A stretch of 43,593 bases of DNA from positions 1-43,593 of the forward strand of contig JAFYWG010000034.1 in the NCBI GenBank assembly GCA_017558115.1, read 5' to 3'. Within the stretch, counting starts at the first letter, position 1. Every line of letters starts with the position of its first letter. The position numbers were made by a program, and so were the translations under genes. The notes under the pieces were generated by a model. The model worked only from the letters and a program-made list of their open reading frames with translations. It made no database searches and was not told the DNA's origin. This DNA is from Alistipes sp. (GTDB taxonomy: Bacteria; Bacteroidota; Bacteroidia; Bacteroidales; Rikenellaceae). Of this stretch, positions 5,913 to 15,244 are shown piece after piece.

Positions 5913-8315
5913 CTATTGGTTTCCCGTATTACCAAGGCGGCCACGGTCCTCGGCTGAGCCGCTCTCTACGCTTTTGGCGCGGAACTGCTTACCCGAGTTG
6001 AAGTTGTACGACACGGAGAAGTTTACCATGGGGCGCATCCAGGGCTGATCTACGTTCATCATGCGCTTGAACGAAGGCTCTTCGATGGTAATATCCTGCG
6101 TCTGTGGTATGAGGTTGTCGACACCGAGCTTCAAGGTGAGCTTATTATCCAAGAGGCGCTTCTTGACGCTGATATTCATGTTACCCATATCTGCCATTTT
6201 GGTGTTACCTGCCACAAGACCATGCATATATCTGCCGCTAAGCTCAATATAGAACTCCTTGGGTAGGGCGAAGGTCATCTGTGCATTTGTAAATGCCATA
6301 AAATTGTGGCGTACGGCCTCGTCGGGATATATGCGCTGACCCATATACATGCCCATAAGGTTGATGTTCGCTTGCCACCACTTAGTAAACTGGAAGGGTA
6401 GGTTTGCCGATGCGAAGTAGCTGTTGAGCGTGGGGTAGTTGATAGTCTGCAAGATGAGCAGCTCGGGGTTTTCCTGGTCAACTATCGTAGTCTGCTGTAT
6501 GGCGTTCTGCTTAATCTGCACTCCTAAGGTTATGGTATACTTGTATTTAAGTACTGCCGTTACCGATACCGAGTTGTCGTAGGCGGGCTTAAGGTTGGGG
6601 TTACCGCGCTGTATCATATACTCCGAAATCTTTGTTTCGTTGGGCGATAGTGCCCAGAACGAGGGGCGAGATATGGTGCGCGCATACTGCGCAATGAGCG
6701 AGTATGCACCATCCTTTGTGATGGCATACGAGATGTTGGCATTGGGGAAGAGGTCGAAGTAGTCCTGTTTGATGTCGCCCGTCTGATCCTGGAAGTTGGT
6801 GTACTCGCCACGCAGGCCACCCACAAGGCTAAAGCGACCGAGGCGTGCCGATGCTATGATGTATGCCGCGCCGATATTCTCGGTGTAGCCTACGTCGTAG
6901 CTCTTCGTTGTATTGGGTTGCCATGCCTCGCCCATAAGGTACTCATAGTCGGCGCTGTTGCTATTGTTGTTGTAGGTATATTTTACACCAGCCTTGAGTG
7001 TTACCTTTGGTGATAGCACCTTTTCCAATGCTACGGTAGCCGTTCCTAACTGGTATAGACTCAGTGAGTTGTTGCGGTATGTAGAGTCGCGCAATAGAAG
7101 TGTTACGGGGTCTATCTGTGTGTCGAAATAGTTATTGTGGTCGGGTGAATTCGAATATGTGTAGTCGCCGATAAATTTCAGTGTCGATCCCTTATCGTCG
7201 AGCTTATAGATGTAGTTCAGCGTTGCAGTTGTCATGTGATTGTCGCCTCGACTCGTGTAGCGACCATCGGTGCGTGTAGTGATGTCGGCCATGGTGTGCT
7301 CAGTCCACGTGTTGTTTATGTCGCTGCCACCGTAGTAGTTATATTGCACCTCTAAGCCCAATGAGTGCTTGTCATTGATGTCGTAGACAACACCCACGTT
7401 TGCGCCGCCCCACTGCGAGTTATCATCCATGTTGGATGCTGCGTCGATGATGCTTCCCGAGTTGTAGTCGGTATGCTCGGTTGATAAGTAGTTGTTGCCC
7501 TGTGCACCCAGCCATGCACGGCCGTAGGCGTTGAGCTTGCCGCGGTTGTAGTTGAGCGATACCGAGGGCATCACGTTATACATGCCCTTTGTACCCTGTG
7601 CTACGAGCGATGCCGAGCCTTGAAGACCAGAGTCGAGGCGCTTCTTGGTTGTAATCTTGATGATGCCACCCGAAGATGCTGCGTCGTAGTCGGCACCCGA
7701 CTGTGGCACAACCTCGATGCGCTGTATGTCGTTGGCATTCAACGAGCGGAGGTATGCAATAAGCTGTGCGTCATCTAGCTTCACCTCGCGCTCGTTGAGG
7801 TATATCTTCGAGCCAGATGAGCCGTTAATCGAGATCTTGTCGTCCTGAATCCATACGCCAGGTGCGCTCTTCAAAAGCTCCTCGCCATCCTTACCCATGG
7901 CAAGGGGTGAGTTAGCTACATCCACAACGAAGCGGTCGGCCTCACGGCGTATGAGCTGTGCCGTCACAACCACCTCCTCTATAGCTTCAGACTCGGGCTC
8001 AAGAGTGATGTCGCCGAGGTCTGTTGCTGCGGATATGCTAATTGTAAGATCGGTGCTCTTATAGCCGAGGAAGCGTGCGCTAAGTGTGTAGTCGCCCACG
8101 GGCACAGAGAGTGTGAAGCGACCCTCGTCGTTTGTTGAGCCACCCGTCACCTGACTATCCTGTGCGAGTACTACAACGGTAGAGTAGGGTATGGGGTTAT
8201 TGTCGGTGTCGATGATGCGACCCGTGAGGTCATATCGTTGTGCCGAAGCCGAAATAGCAGTTAGGAGCACAAGAAGTGCCGAGAGAGAAAGTGTTGTCAA
8301 ACGCCTCATAATCAT
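5913..8315 (-). CDS. Outer-membrane beta-barrel protein, TonB-receptor-like
   Basis: An 800-residue outer-membrane protein. A signal peptide (to about residue 26, ending SASAQ) is followed by a carboxypeptidase-regulatory-like beta-sandwich (about 28-110: TGRIIDTDNNPIPYST through GDYTLSARFLGYKS). A plug-like segment (about 115-230, with VVVTAQ, IQRIEVVPQSGADYD and GGIIKITTKK) follows, then a long barrel of alternating aromatic strands. This is the architecture of the OMP_b-brl_3/TonB-dependent family common in Bacteroidetes. No SusD partner is adjacent, so polysaccharide uptake is not supported and the cargo is unknown. A second ATG two codons in (8309) is an equally good start. It is transcribed alone, divergent from the 8531 lipoprotein. 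Confidence 0.85.
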   Translation of the reverse strand: MIMRRLTTLSLSALLVLLTAISASAQRYDLTGRIIDTDNNPIPYSTVVVLAQDSQVTGGSTNDEGRFTLSVPVGDYTLSARFLGYKSTDLTISISAATDLGDITLEPESEAIEEVVVTAQLIRREADRFVVDVANSPLAMGKDGEELLKSAPGVWIQDDKISINGSSGSKIYLNEREVKLDDAQLIAYLRSLNANDIQRIEVVPQSGADYDAASSGGIIKITTKKRLDSGLQGSASLVAQGTKGMYNVMPSVSLNYNRGKLNAYGRAWLGAQGNNYLSTEHTDYNSGSIIDAASNMDDNSQWGGANVGVVYDINDKHSLGLEVQYNYYGGSDINNTWTEHTMADITTRTDGRYTSRGDNHMTTATLNYIYKLDDKGSTLKFIGDYTYSNSPDHNNYFDTQIDPVTLLLRDSTYRNNSLSLYQLGTATVALEKVLSPKVTLKAGVKYTYNNNSNSADYEYLMGEAWQPNTTKSYDVGYTENIGAAYIIASARLGRFSLVGGLRGEYTNFQDQTGDIKQDYFDLFPNANISYAITKDGAYSLIAQYARTISRPSFWALSPNETKISEYMIQRGNPNLKPAYDNSVSVTAVLKYKYTITLGVQIKQNAIQQTTIVDQENPELLILQTINYPTLNSYFASANLPFQFTKWWQANINLMGMYMGQRIYPDEAVRHNFMAFTNAQMTFALPKEFYIELSGRYMHGLVAGNTKMADMGNMNISVKKRLLDNKLTLKLGVDNLIPQTQDITIEEPSFKRMMNVDQPWMRPMVNFSVSYNFNSGKQFRAKSVESGSAEDRGRLGNTGNQ

Positions 8316-8336
8316 GGTTTGTTATGGTTTACGATA

Positions 8337-8365
8337 CAAAGTTAATAAATCCCCCCCCCTTCCAA
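8337..8365 (-). promoter_or_regulatory. Promoter of the 5913-8315 barrel gene
   Basis: On the minus strand, TAACTTTG (8337-8344) is at -7 and TTG (8363-8365) lies 18 bases further upstream. It is separated from the divergent promoter at 8456-8485 by about 90 bases, including a run of C and a T-rich stretch. Confidence 0.65.
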
Positions 8366-8455
8366 AATTTTTGCTAACTTTTTTAAGGTGCGGGGTGTTT
8401 TTTTTTCTATATAACGTCCTTAAAGCAGTGTTTGTAACATCTCTTTAGCTGTTTT

Positions 8456-8485
8456 TTGTAGTTCTCGCGTTTTTTCTTACCTTTG
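8456..8485 (+). promoter_or_regulatory. Promoter of the leucine-rich-repeat lipoprotein operon
   Basis: TTG (8456-8458), exactly 19 bases, then TACCTTTG (8478-8485): a full match to the Bacteroidetes promoter. The ATG is at 8531, giving a leader of about 40 bases. Confidence 0.75.
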
Positions 8486-8530
8486 CTCTATAATTTAAGG
8501 ACAAACGATTAATTTTATAAAACAAACACT

Positions 8531-10555
8531 ATGAAAAGACTCTACTTACTTCTTATCGTAGCCATGGCATTTGTGGCGTGCGATAGCAAGGAGCCTGCAG
8601 TGAAGCCTCAGCAGGGGCTTAAGCTTCATGGCGACCAAACCACTGAACTAAACTTTGAGGGCTGGGAAGACTTTCAGGTTGTAGCATTCACCTCTCCCGT
8701 GAACTGGATGGTGCAGATGGACGAGAGCATCGACTGGTTTGAGGTGTCGCCAATGTATGGTGAGGCGGGAGATAAGGAGATACGCATCAGCGTATCGGAC
8801 TACGATGGCGACAAGACCCTTGAGGGTGGCTTTGCTATTGTGGCGGGTGATGAGCGCTTGGAGTTTACCGTAACACAGCTATCGTCGTCGGATCCCAACA
8901 GCGAGTTCGTAAATATCGAGGATGAGAACCTTGAAAAGTTCCTCATTAAGCACTTCGATACTAACGATAATGGCCGCATCGAGCGCTCTGAGGCCGAGGC
9001 TGTTACAGGTATCGACTGCAACGAGCAGGGCATCCGCTCAATGGAGGGTATCAAGGCCTTCAAAAATCTTACGATGCTCGACTGCTCGTACAACAAAATT
9101 GAGGGCGAGCTCGACCTCTCGGGCATGACAGAGCTCCGCGAGGCATACGTAGACCACAACATCTACACAAGCCTAAACCTCGCTGGTTGTGAGAACCTTG
9201 TAATTCTCGAGGCGAACGATAACGTTGCCAAGGATGAGAACTACGTCTCAATCTTCTATACCAAGAGCGTGGATCTTACAGGTTGTAGCTCACTTACCTA
9301 CATCGAGCTTACCGACAACGCCATCAGCGAGATCGACCTTAGCGACTGTCCCAAGTTGCAGGTGTTGCGCATGACATGGAACGCACTTACGTCTATTGAC
9401 GTGACCAACAACCCAGAGCTCACACACTTCTACGTGCGTAAGAACCCAGACCTTGCAGGTGTTATCGACCTCTCGAACAACACTAAGCTTCAGGAGGTGT
9501 GGTGCGCAGAGAGTAAGGTGGAGGGCTTGAACCTCGCAAATGACCACTCGGCATTGACTAAGATTGTGTCGTACTACTCTGATATCGCATCACTCGACCT
9601 CTCGACTTGTCCCAACCTCACATACCTCGAGGCACACGGCATGAAGCTTAAGGAGTTGGATGTTACGCCATGTAGCAAGCTTGAGTATTTGTGGCTTAAG
9701 TTTAACGAGTTGGAGGCTCTCGATTTGACCAACTGCCCAAATATCGTAGAGGTGCAGATTGGTGGCAATAAGATTGGCTCACTCGATATGTCGAAGTGTC
9801 CAAACATCAAACTTCTGGAGGTGGCATCTAACGCCCTAACAGAGGTGAATTTGAAGGGTTGCTACTTCCTTGAGTCGCTCGATTTGAGCGCAAACAAGCT
9901 CACAGAGGTAGATCTCACAGACTGCTACTTGCTCTTCTCGGTTAGCGTTAGCGAGAATCAGCTCACATTGCTCGACTTCTCGGATATGAGAGAGTTGGTT
10001 GTGGTAGGTTGCTCGTTCAACAACCTTACAGAACTTCGAACAGAGGGTTGCGACAACCTTCGCTGGTTGTATGCCGACAACAACAAACTATCGCACCTCG
10101 ATCTTCGTCACAATAGCGCACTCGAGGAGCTTGCGTTGACAAACAACGAGCTTGAGGAGTTGCTTGTAAGTGGCCTCCAGGCGTTGTCGCTCTGCGAGTT
10201 CAATGGCAACCGCCTTGAGCGCCTCGACCTCTCGGGCTGCCCCTCAGTCTACGAGCTCTACGTGCACGACAACCCCCTTGCATACTTTAGTGCTTACGAC
10301 TGCGCAGCGCTCTACCAGATAGATGTGCGCCGCACAGCGATGAAGTCTATCGACCTCTCGAACAACAAGAACGTGGCCTTCATCTTTGCGGAGGAGAACC
10401 CACAGCTTATGACCATCTACATCCACCCCGAGGCTCCAATCAACACCATCTCTTACGATGAGCATGTTCAGGTATACCTCTACGATGCTAAGGAGCACAA
10501 CGATGTAAACAGTGGCAACTGGGGTGATGAGGATATCAATCCATGGGCAGCATAA
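8531..10555 (+). CDS. Surface lipoprotein: BACON, EF-hand and leucine-rich repeats
   Basis: A 674-residue lipoprotein. The signal peptide ends at lipobox FVAC (Cys17). Residues about 40-117 look like a BACON beta-sandwich (ISVSDYDGD, ending LEFTVTQLSS). Residues 143-154 (DTNDNGRIERSE) form a textbook calcium-binding EF-hand loop. About residues 160-650 are roughly 20 leucine-rich repeats of 21-23 residues with the pattern LDLSxCxxLxxLxxxxNxL, like the bacterial internalin-J type. The end NDVNSGNWGDEDINPW is not repetitive. A role in surface binding of proteins or glycans is inferred from the architecture only. The next gene, a fimbrillin-like lipoprotein, starts within 30 bases and is probably co-transcribed. 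Confidence 0.85.
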   Translation: MKRLYLLLIVAMAFVACDSKEPAVKPQQGLKLHGDQTTELNFEGWEDFQVVAFTSPVNWMVQMDESIDWFEVSPMYGEAGDKEIRISVSDYDGDKTLEGGFAIVAGDERLEFTVTQLSSSDPNSEFVNIEDENLEKFLIKHFDTNDNGRIERSEAEAVTGIDCNEQGIRSMEGIKAFKNLTMLDCSYNKIEGELDLSGMTELREAYVDHNIYTSLNLAGCENLVILEANDNVAKDENYVSIFYTKSVDLTGCSSLTYIELTDNAISEIDLSDCPKLQVLRMTWNALTSIDVTNNPELTHFYVRKNPDLAGVIDLSNNTKLQEVWCAESKVEGLNLANDHSALTKIVSYYSDIASLDLSTCPNLTYLEAHGMKLKELDVTPCSKLEYLWLKFNELEALDLTNCPNIVEVQIGGNKIGSLDMSKCPNIKLLEVASNALTEVNLKGCYFLESLDLSANKLTEVDLTDCYLLFSVSVSENQLTLLDFSDMRELVVVGCSFNNLTELRTEGCDNLRWLYADNNKLSHLDLRHNSALEELALTNNELEELLVSGLQALSLCEFNGNRLERLDLSGCPSVYELYVHDNPLAYFSAYDCAALYQIDVRRTAMKSIDLSNNKNVAFIFAEENPQLMTIYIHPEAPINTISYDEHVQVYLYDAKEHNDVNSGNWGDEDINPWAA

Positions 10556-10580
10556 CACTAACTAAATGACAACTAAGAGT

Positions 10581-12011
10581 ATGAATAAGAAGATATTGAC
10601 AATTTTGGCTGCGGCAATCTCGCTTGTTTCGGTGTCGTGCCAGAAGGATAATACAAACCTCGCCGTGGGCGAGGAGACTCGCGCCGTGGAGGTGTATGCG
10701 GCAGAGACACGCACAACGATAGGCTACGAGGCATCGGACGTATCGCGCCTCGAGTGGCAGGAGGGTGATAGAGTGGCATACATCACAGATGTTGAGGGTG
10801 ACACCTTCAAGAGTGCCGAGATGACCAAGGGTGCCGATGGTTGGTACTTCGTGAGCGACGTGGCTAAGAGTGCTACTTCTATATATGTAGTATACCCTGT
10901 GGGTGATAACGTTGGTAAGAGCCTTGCCGAGGCTAAGGCTTCGCTCGTAGCCGAGGTAACTCAGGTGGCTGGTGAGCACTTCGATGGCGAGATGCTTCCT
11001 ATGTTTGCTGCGGCAGCCCTCACATCTGAAAAACGCATCGACGTGGTGTATAACGTCTTGGCATCTGTGGTGCGCTTCACCGTTAGTGGTAGTGGCCATG
11101 ATGTGGAGAGCCTACGTAGCGTAACGCTCACTACAACAGAGTCTTTGGTGGGTGACTACACTGTGGATGTGACCTCTGGTGAGGTGGCATTCGCGGGTGT
11201 GGCAAATAGCATCAAGGTGGAGTATAAGAGTGCCGCTGAGGCTGGTGAGGATGTGCTTCTTGCTAACGAGCACAACATCTATATGGTGGTCCCCTCTCAG
11301 GCATTTACTGGTGTTAAGGTTGTTGTTGAGACCGACGTAGACACATACACTTGGAGCGATGGCGCAATGGACCTCTCGCACCCCGAGCGCAGACTCTTCC
11401 GTGTGGCTCTCGACCTCAATACTTCGGAGGGTGCTCCCGTGCCCGTTAACCGCTACTTCACCCCCGTAACCTCTACTAGCGAGATTACTGACGAGGGTAC
11501 ATACCTTATCGCTACGAAACTCGGCGGTAAGTACTACGTGACAAACAACGTGCCTACAAACAGCTCTAACTACTACTGGGTTACGGGCGTAGAGCTCCCA
11601 TCGGATGAGTTTGGCGTGCTCCATAGCGATGATGCTATGAACTACACATGGAGCATCACCAACCACGACCAGGGTTATATGTTCTACTCGGCAAATATGG
11701 AGAAGCAGGGCACTATGGGTGTATACCTTATTTCACAGGGTGGCACAGGTGCATTCTCTGGCGAGAGTGGCAATGAGGGTAAGGCTTGGTATGTTACCCA
11801 GGACAAGCTCCCCTCGGGCGATGGTGCATTGCGCGCATACTGGGATATTGTCCCAGATGGTAATGGCTCGGCTACGCTCTACAACTTGTATGACCGCGAA
11901 GTGGATGGTAACGTGTGCTACAAATATTGCACCTCATGCAACTACTTCACGCTCTGTATGGAGAATGCTCCCGACAAGGCCGATGTATCTATCTTGAAGC
12001 TTATGGAGTAG
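10581..12011 (+). CDS. Fimbrillin-like (Mfa/FimA-type) lipoprotein
   Basis: The start is placed at the ATG at 10581 (MNKKILTILAAAIS), because the five codons from 10566 would only extend the signal peptide. A lipobox at VSC (Cys20 from this start) follows. The N-terminal half has the pattern TRTTIGYE, LEWQEGDRVAYI, then SIYVVYP, as seen in fimbrillin-like proteins. The C-terminal part (from about residue 290) is rich in Tyr, Ser and Trp and has short beta-strand motifs (GTYLIATKLGG). It could be a pilus subunit or only a pilin-fold lipoprotein; no chaperone, Mfa2-type anchor or protease is adjacent. The 23623 gene has the same N-terminal plan. It ends 20 bases before a strong terminator. Confidence 0.7.
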   Translation: MNKKILTILAAAISLVSVSCQKDNTNLAVGEETRAVEVYAAETRTTIGYEASDVSRLEWQEGDRVAYITDVEGDTFKSAEMTKGADGWYFVSDVAKSATSIYVVYPVGDNVGKSLAEAKASLVAEVTQVAGEHFDGEMLPMFAAAALTSEKRIDVVYNVLASVVRFTVSGSGHDVESLRSVTLTTTESLVGDYTVDVTSGEVAFAGVANSIKVEYKSAAEAGEDVLLANEHNIYMVVPSQAFTGVKVVVETDVDTYTWSDGAMDLSHPERRLFRVALDLNTSEGAPVPVNRYFTPVTSTSEITDEGTYLIATKLGGKYYVTNNVPTNSSNYYWVTGVELPSDEFGVLHSDDAMNYTWSITNHDQGYMFYSANMEKQGTMGVYLISQGGTGAFSGESGNEGKAWYVTQDKLPSGDGALRAYWDIVPDGNGSATLYNLYDREVDGNVCYKYCTSCNYFTLCMENAPDKADVSILKLME

Positions 12012-12031
12012 ATTTAAGACTCCGAAATCAA

Positions 12032-12065
12032 AACAGAAAAGCGCCCTTCGGGGCGCTTTTCTGTT
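12032..12065. terminator. Bidirectional terminator between convergent genes
   Basis: A 15-base-pair perfect stem (AACAGAAAAGCGCCC with its complement) and a TTCG loop, flanked by A-run and T-run on the two sides. It serves the fimbrillin-like gene on the plus strand and the zinc-ribbon gene on the minus strand. Confidence 0.9.
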
Positions 12066-12081
12066 GCTATATAGCTCGTTA

Positions 12082-12411
12082 TTACTTCTTTAGGAAGCAA
12101 GTCTTAAGTACGATGCTGCTGCCGTCGATTTTGCAGTCTACCTCCTCGGGGTTGTCCGTGAGGCGGATGCTCTTAACCTTTGTGCCGCGCTTGATGACCA
12201 TAGATGAACCCTTAACCTTGAGGTCTTTGATTACTGTTACGGCGTCGCCATCCATAAGCTCTGCGCCATTGCTGTCGCGTGCTACATTGTCGGCGGGTGC
12301 TGTCTCCTCACCTGCGTGGAACTCGTGGCCACAGTCGGGACATACGTTGAGTGAGCCGTCGAAATAGGTGTTCTCGCCACCACATACGGGGCAATTTGGT
12401 GTCTCTGTCAT
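12082..12411 (-). CDS. yjdM: YjdM/PhnA-type zinc-ribbon protein
   Basis: A 109-residue protein. The N-terminal zinc ribbon (CPVCGG at 8-13, CPDCGHEF at 24-31) is followed by a small beta domain (DGDAVTVIKDLKVKGSS, ending VLKTCFLKK). This matches the YjdM family, formerly called PhnA although it is not the phosphonoacetate hydrolase and is not needed for phosphonate use. The molecular function is unknown. It is transcribed alone, convergent with the fimbrillin-like gene, and shares its terminator. A -7 box is at 12436-12443. Confidence 0.9.
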   Translation of the reverse strand: MTETPNCPVCGGENTYFDGSLNVCPDCGHEFHAGEETAPADNVARDSNGAELMDGDAVTVIKDLKVKGSSMVIKRGTKVKSIRLTDNPEEVDCKIDGSSIVLKTCFLKK

Positions 12412-12435
12412 AGTGTTTCGATATTAGTTTCGCCG

Positions 12436-12443
12436 CAAAGGTA
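12436..12443 (-). promoter_or_regulatory. Promoter -7 box of yjdM
   Basis: TACCTTTG on the minus strand, 25 bases before the ATG. The -33 side is not clear. Confidence 0.5.
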
Positions 12444-12551
12444 ACGAAAATTATTGGAATAGGAAATTTTCGATTCCCAGCGAGGTGTTTTGAAGCGATA
12501 GAGGAGTGGTGTGCTCCTCCAAAATTGTTAATAACTTTCAATCTATATACT

Positions 12552-12581
12552 TTGTATATCCATGAAAAATGTCTATCTTTG
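12552..12581 (+). promoter_or_regulatory. Promoter of the plsC-parE-parC operon
   Basis: TTG (12552-12554), exactly 19 bases, then TATCTTTG (12574-12581). The ATG of plsC is at 12620. It is the only convincing promoter seen before the eight co-directional genes up to 23291, though internal promoters were not searched exhaustively. Confidence 0.75.
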
Positions 12582-12619
12582 CCAAATTGAAGAAATAGCC
12601 TATAAAAACAACGTTTATT

Positions 12620-13357
12620 ATGTTAAGTATACTCTACTACATCACAACTTTTGTTGTTGCAATCGTGCTCTACACACTCTCTTGGGTGGCTTTCATTCTC
12701 TGTTATCCCTTCGATAAGCGCCGCGTAGTGGTACACACCCTCAGCAAGTGGATTACCGATGTGACATTCGGTCTACCACCACACATGGGTCGCGACATCA
12801 TCGGCAAGGAGAATATCGACCCCAAGCAACCCTACGTCATGGTGTTGAACCACAACTCTATGATGGATATCATGTGTCCATATGTCTTGCCTCTTATCTT
12901 TAAGTGGGTGTCGAAGCGCGAGGCATACAAGATTCCGCTCGTGGGTCGCTTGCTGTTTATGCACGGCGATATTGTCATCAACCGCTCTAACCCCAAGGAG
13001 GCGATGCGCTTTGTGCACACTCAGGGCTTGAAGTGGCTTAAGAAGGGCGCTTCGGTGGCAATCTTCCCCGAGGGTACACGCTCTAAGAATGGCGAGATGG
13101 GTAACTTCAAGGCGGGTGCCTTCATCTTGGCTAAGGAGGCGGGTGTTCCCGTGTTGCCCATCGTCATCGACGGTACAACCACTATGTTGCGCAAGGGTCC
13201 ATGGATGAATTGGCGCAACCGCATCACACTTAAGGTGCTTAAGCCAATCTCTGCTGAGGAGATTGAGGAGCGCTCAATTAAGGAGGTGATGGAGGATGTT
13301 CACACCAACATGGTGAACACATTGGCAGAGATACGCGCTAACAAAAAGCAAAAATAA
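12620..13357 (+). CDS. plsC: 1-acyl-sn-glycerol-3-phosphate acyltransferase
   Basis: A 245-residue inner-membrane enzyme that acylates lysophosphatidic acid to phosphatidic acid in phospholipid synthesis. An N-terminal membrane segment (about residues 3-28) is followed by the catalytic NHNSMMD (NHx4D motif, about residue 77) and FPEGTRSKNG (about residue 150), which binds the glycerol phosphate. It is the first gene of the operon and ends 15 bases before parE. Confidence 0.93.
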   Translation: MLSILYYITTFVVAIVLYTLSWVAFILCYPFDKRRVVVHTLSKWITDVTFGLPPHMGRDIIGKENIDPKQPYVMVLNHNSMMDIMCPYVLPLIFKWVSKREAYKIPLVGRLLFMHGDIVINRSNPKEAMRFVHTQGLKWLKKGASVAIFPEGTRSKNGEMGNFKAGAFILAKEAGVPVLPIVIDGTTTMLRKGPWMNWRNRITLKVLKPISAEEIEERSIKEVMEDVHTNMVNTLAEIRANKKQK

Positions 13358-13372
13358 GAGAAACACAGCTAT

Positions 13373-15244
13373 ATGGCAGAACAGAATCAGGCAACAACAG
13401 CAGCGTATGGCAAAGATGCTATCGTCACGCTAACGCCACGCGAACATATACGCTTGCGCCCAGGTATGTACATCGGCAAGCTCGGTGATGGCACGCAGAG
13501 CGACGATGGTATCTATGTGCTCATCAAGGAGGTCGTAGATAACTCCATCGACGAGTTTATCATGGGTGCGGGTAAGCGCATCGAGATTACCATTGAGGGT
13601 GATAAGGTCTCGGTACGCGACTATGGTCGTGGTATTCCACTCGAGGCACTCGCCGATGCGGTGAGCAAGATGAATACGGGTGGTAAGTATGGTGGCGACG
13701 CCTTCAAGAAGACTGTAGGTTTGAATGGTGTCGGCGTCAAGGCCGTAAACATGCTCTCGAGTCACTTCCTCGCGCGCTCGGTGCGCGATGGCGAGGCACG
13801 CAGCGTGTCGTTCTCGCAGGGCTTGGAGCTTTCTGATCGCACAGAGAGTGGCGTAGCGGAGGCTAATGGTACATACGTGGAGTTCGTTGTAGACCGAGAG
13901 GTATTTGGTGACTATGCCTACAACCTCGAGTATGTAGAGCAGATGGTAAAGAACTACACCTACCTCAACCTCGGTCTTACGGTGGTGCTCAATGGCAAGC
14001 CATATATCTCGAAGAATGGTCTCTTGGACTTGGTCAACGACAACCTCTCGAGCGAGCCCCTATATGCCCCTATCCACATCTCGGATGAGGATATCGAGGT
14101 GGTTATAACCCACGGCAATGGCTATGGTGAGTCTTACTACTCATTCGTAAATGGTCAGTACACCCCTCAGGGAGGTACGCACCAGGCGGCACTACGCGAG
14201 GCTGTGGCAAAGACCATCAAGGAGTTTTATCATAAGGACTACGACCCCTCGGACATACGTACGTCAATCATCGCGGCGGTGTCGGTACGTATAAATGACC
14301 CTATCTTCGAGTCGCAGACAAAGACGAAGCTCGGCTCAAAGGATAAGGAGGCGGGTGTTACTATGCGTCAGTTCGTAGGCGACTTCCTCGCTACGCACCT
14401 CGACAACTATCTGCACAAGCATCCCGAGGCGGCACAGATACTCCAAAAGAAGATCGTGGAGAACGAGAAGGAGCGTAAGGCGATTTCGGGCGTGCAGAAG
14501 AAGGCACGTGAGGCAGCAAAGAAGGTGTCGCTAAACAATAAGAAGTTGCGCGACTGCAAGATACACTATACGGACAAGCATGAGTTGGCGGAGGAGACCA
14601 TGATATTTATCACGGAGGGTAACTCTGCGTCGGGCTCAATCACTGCAAGTCGCGATCCCCGCACGCAGGCCGTGTTCTCGTTGCGTGGTAAGCCACTCAA
14701 CTGCTACGGACTAAAGAAGCGCATCGTCTACGAGAACGAGGAGTTTAACCTCTTGCAGGCGGCACTCAACATCGAGGAGGATATGGATAACTTGCGCTAC
14801 CGCAAGGTGATCATCGCCACGGATGCCGATGTCGACGGCATGCACATCCGACTGCTATTGACAACCTTCTTCTTGCAGTTCTTCCCCGATGTTATACGCT
14901 TGGGTCACCTCTACATCTTGCAGACGCCTCTGTTCCGTGTGCGAAACAAGAAGGAGACGCACTACTGCTATAGCGACGAGGAGCGCCAGAAGGCGATTAA
15001 GAAGTGTGGCGCGCAGGCTGAGATTACCCGCTTTAAGGGTCTTGGTGAGATCTCGGCTGCTGAGTTTAAGGAGTTCATCGGCGAAGGAATGCGTCTGGAC
15101 AAGGTGCGCCTAACGAAGGAGGACCCCATTCAAGACCTCTTGGACTTCTACATGGGCAAGAACACACCCGACCGCAAGGACTTCATCGTGGGCAACCTAC
15201 GTGTGGAGGAGGATATTGTTGAAAACTTGAAACTTGTTGACTAA
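13373..15244 (+). CDS. parE: DNA topoisomerase IV subunit B
   Basis: A 623-residue type IIA topoisomerase ATPase subunit. The GHKL ATPase (about 20-210) has VDNSIDE, DYGRGIP and the lid [11 protein letters not shown]. The TOPRIM domain (about 415-530) has TEGNSASG and DADVDGMH, which bind magnesium. It pairs with the adjacent parC product to unlink daughter chromosomes. ParE rather than GyrB is preferred because of its length, the missing gyrase-specific insert, and the partner's lack of a canonical GyrA box. The stop overlaps the parC start by one base (TAATG), so the two are translationally coupled. Confidence 0.9.
   Translation: MAEQNQATTAAYGKDAIVTLTPREHIRLRPGMYIGKLGDGTQSDDGIYVLIKEVVDNSIDEFIMGAGKRIEITIEGDKVSVRDYGRGIPLEALADAVSKMNTGGKYGGDAFKKTVGLNGVGVKAVNMLSSHFLARSVRDGEARSVSFSQGLELSDRTESGVAEANGTYVEFVVDREVFGDYAYNLEYVEQMVKNYTYLNLGLTVVLNGKPYISKNGLLDLVNDNLSSEPLYAPIHISDEDIEVVITHGNGYGESYYSFVNGQYTPQGGTHQAALREAVAKTIKEFYHKDYDPSDIRTSIIAAVSVRINDPIFESQTKTKLGSKDKEAGVTMRQFVGDFLATHLDNYLHKHPEAAQILQKKIVENEKERKAISGVQKKAREAAKKVSLNNKKLRDCKIHYTDKHELAEETMIFITEGNSASGSITASRDPRTQAVFSLRGKPLNCYGLKKRIVYENEEFNLLQAALNIEEDMDNLRYRKVIIATDADVDGMHIRLLLTTFFLQFFPDVIRLGHLYILQTPLFRVRNKKETHYCYSDEERQKAIKKCGAQAEITRFKGLGEISAAEFKEFIGEGMRLDKVRLTKEDPIQDLLDFYMGKNTPDRKDFIVGNLRVEEDIVENLKLVD

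Noticed and set aside
5913-12011. A polysaccharide utilisation locus
   Set aside because: A barrel and surface lipoproteins are present, but there is no SusD homologue, glycoside hydrolase or hybrid sensor. The genes are also on opposite strands.
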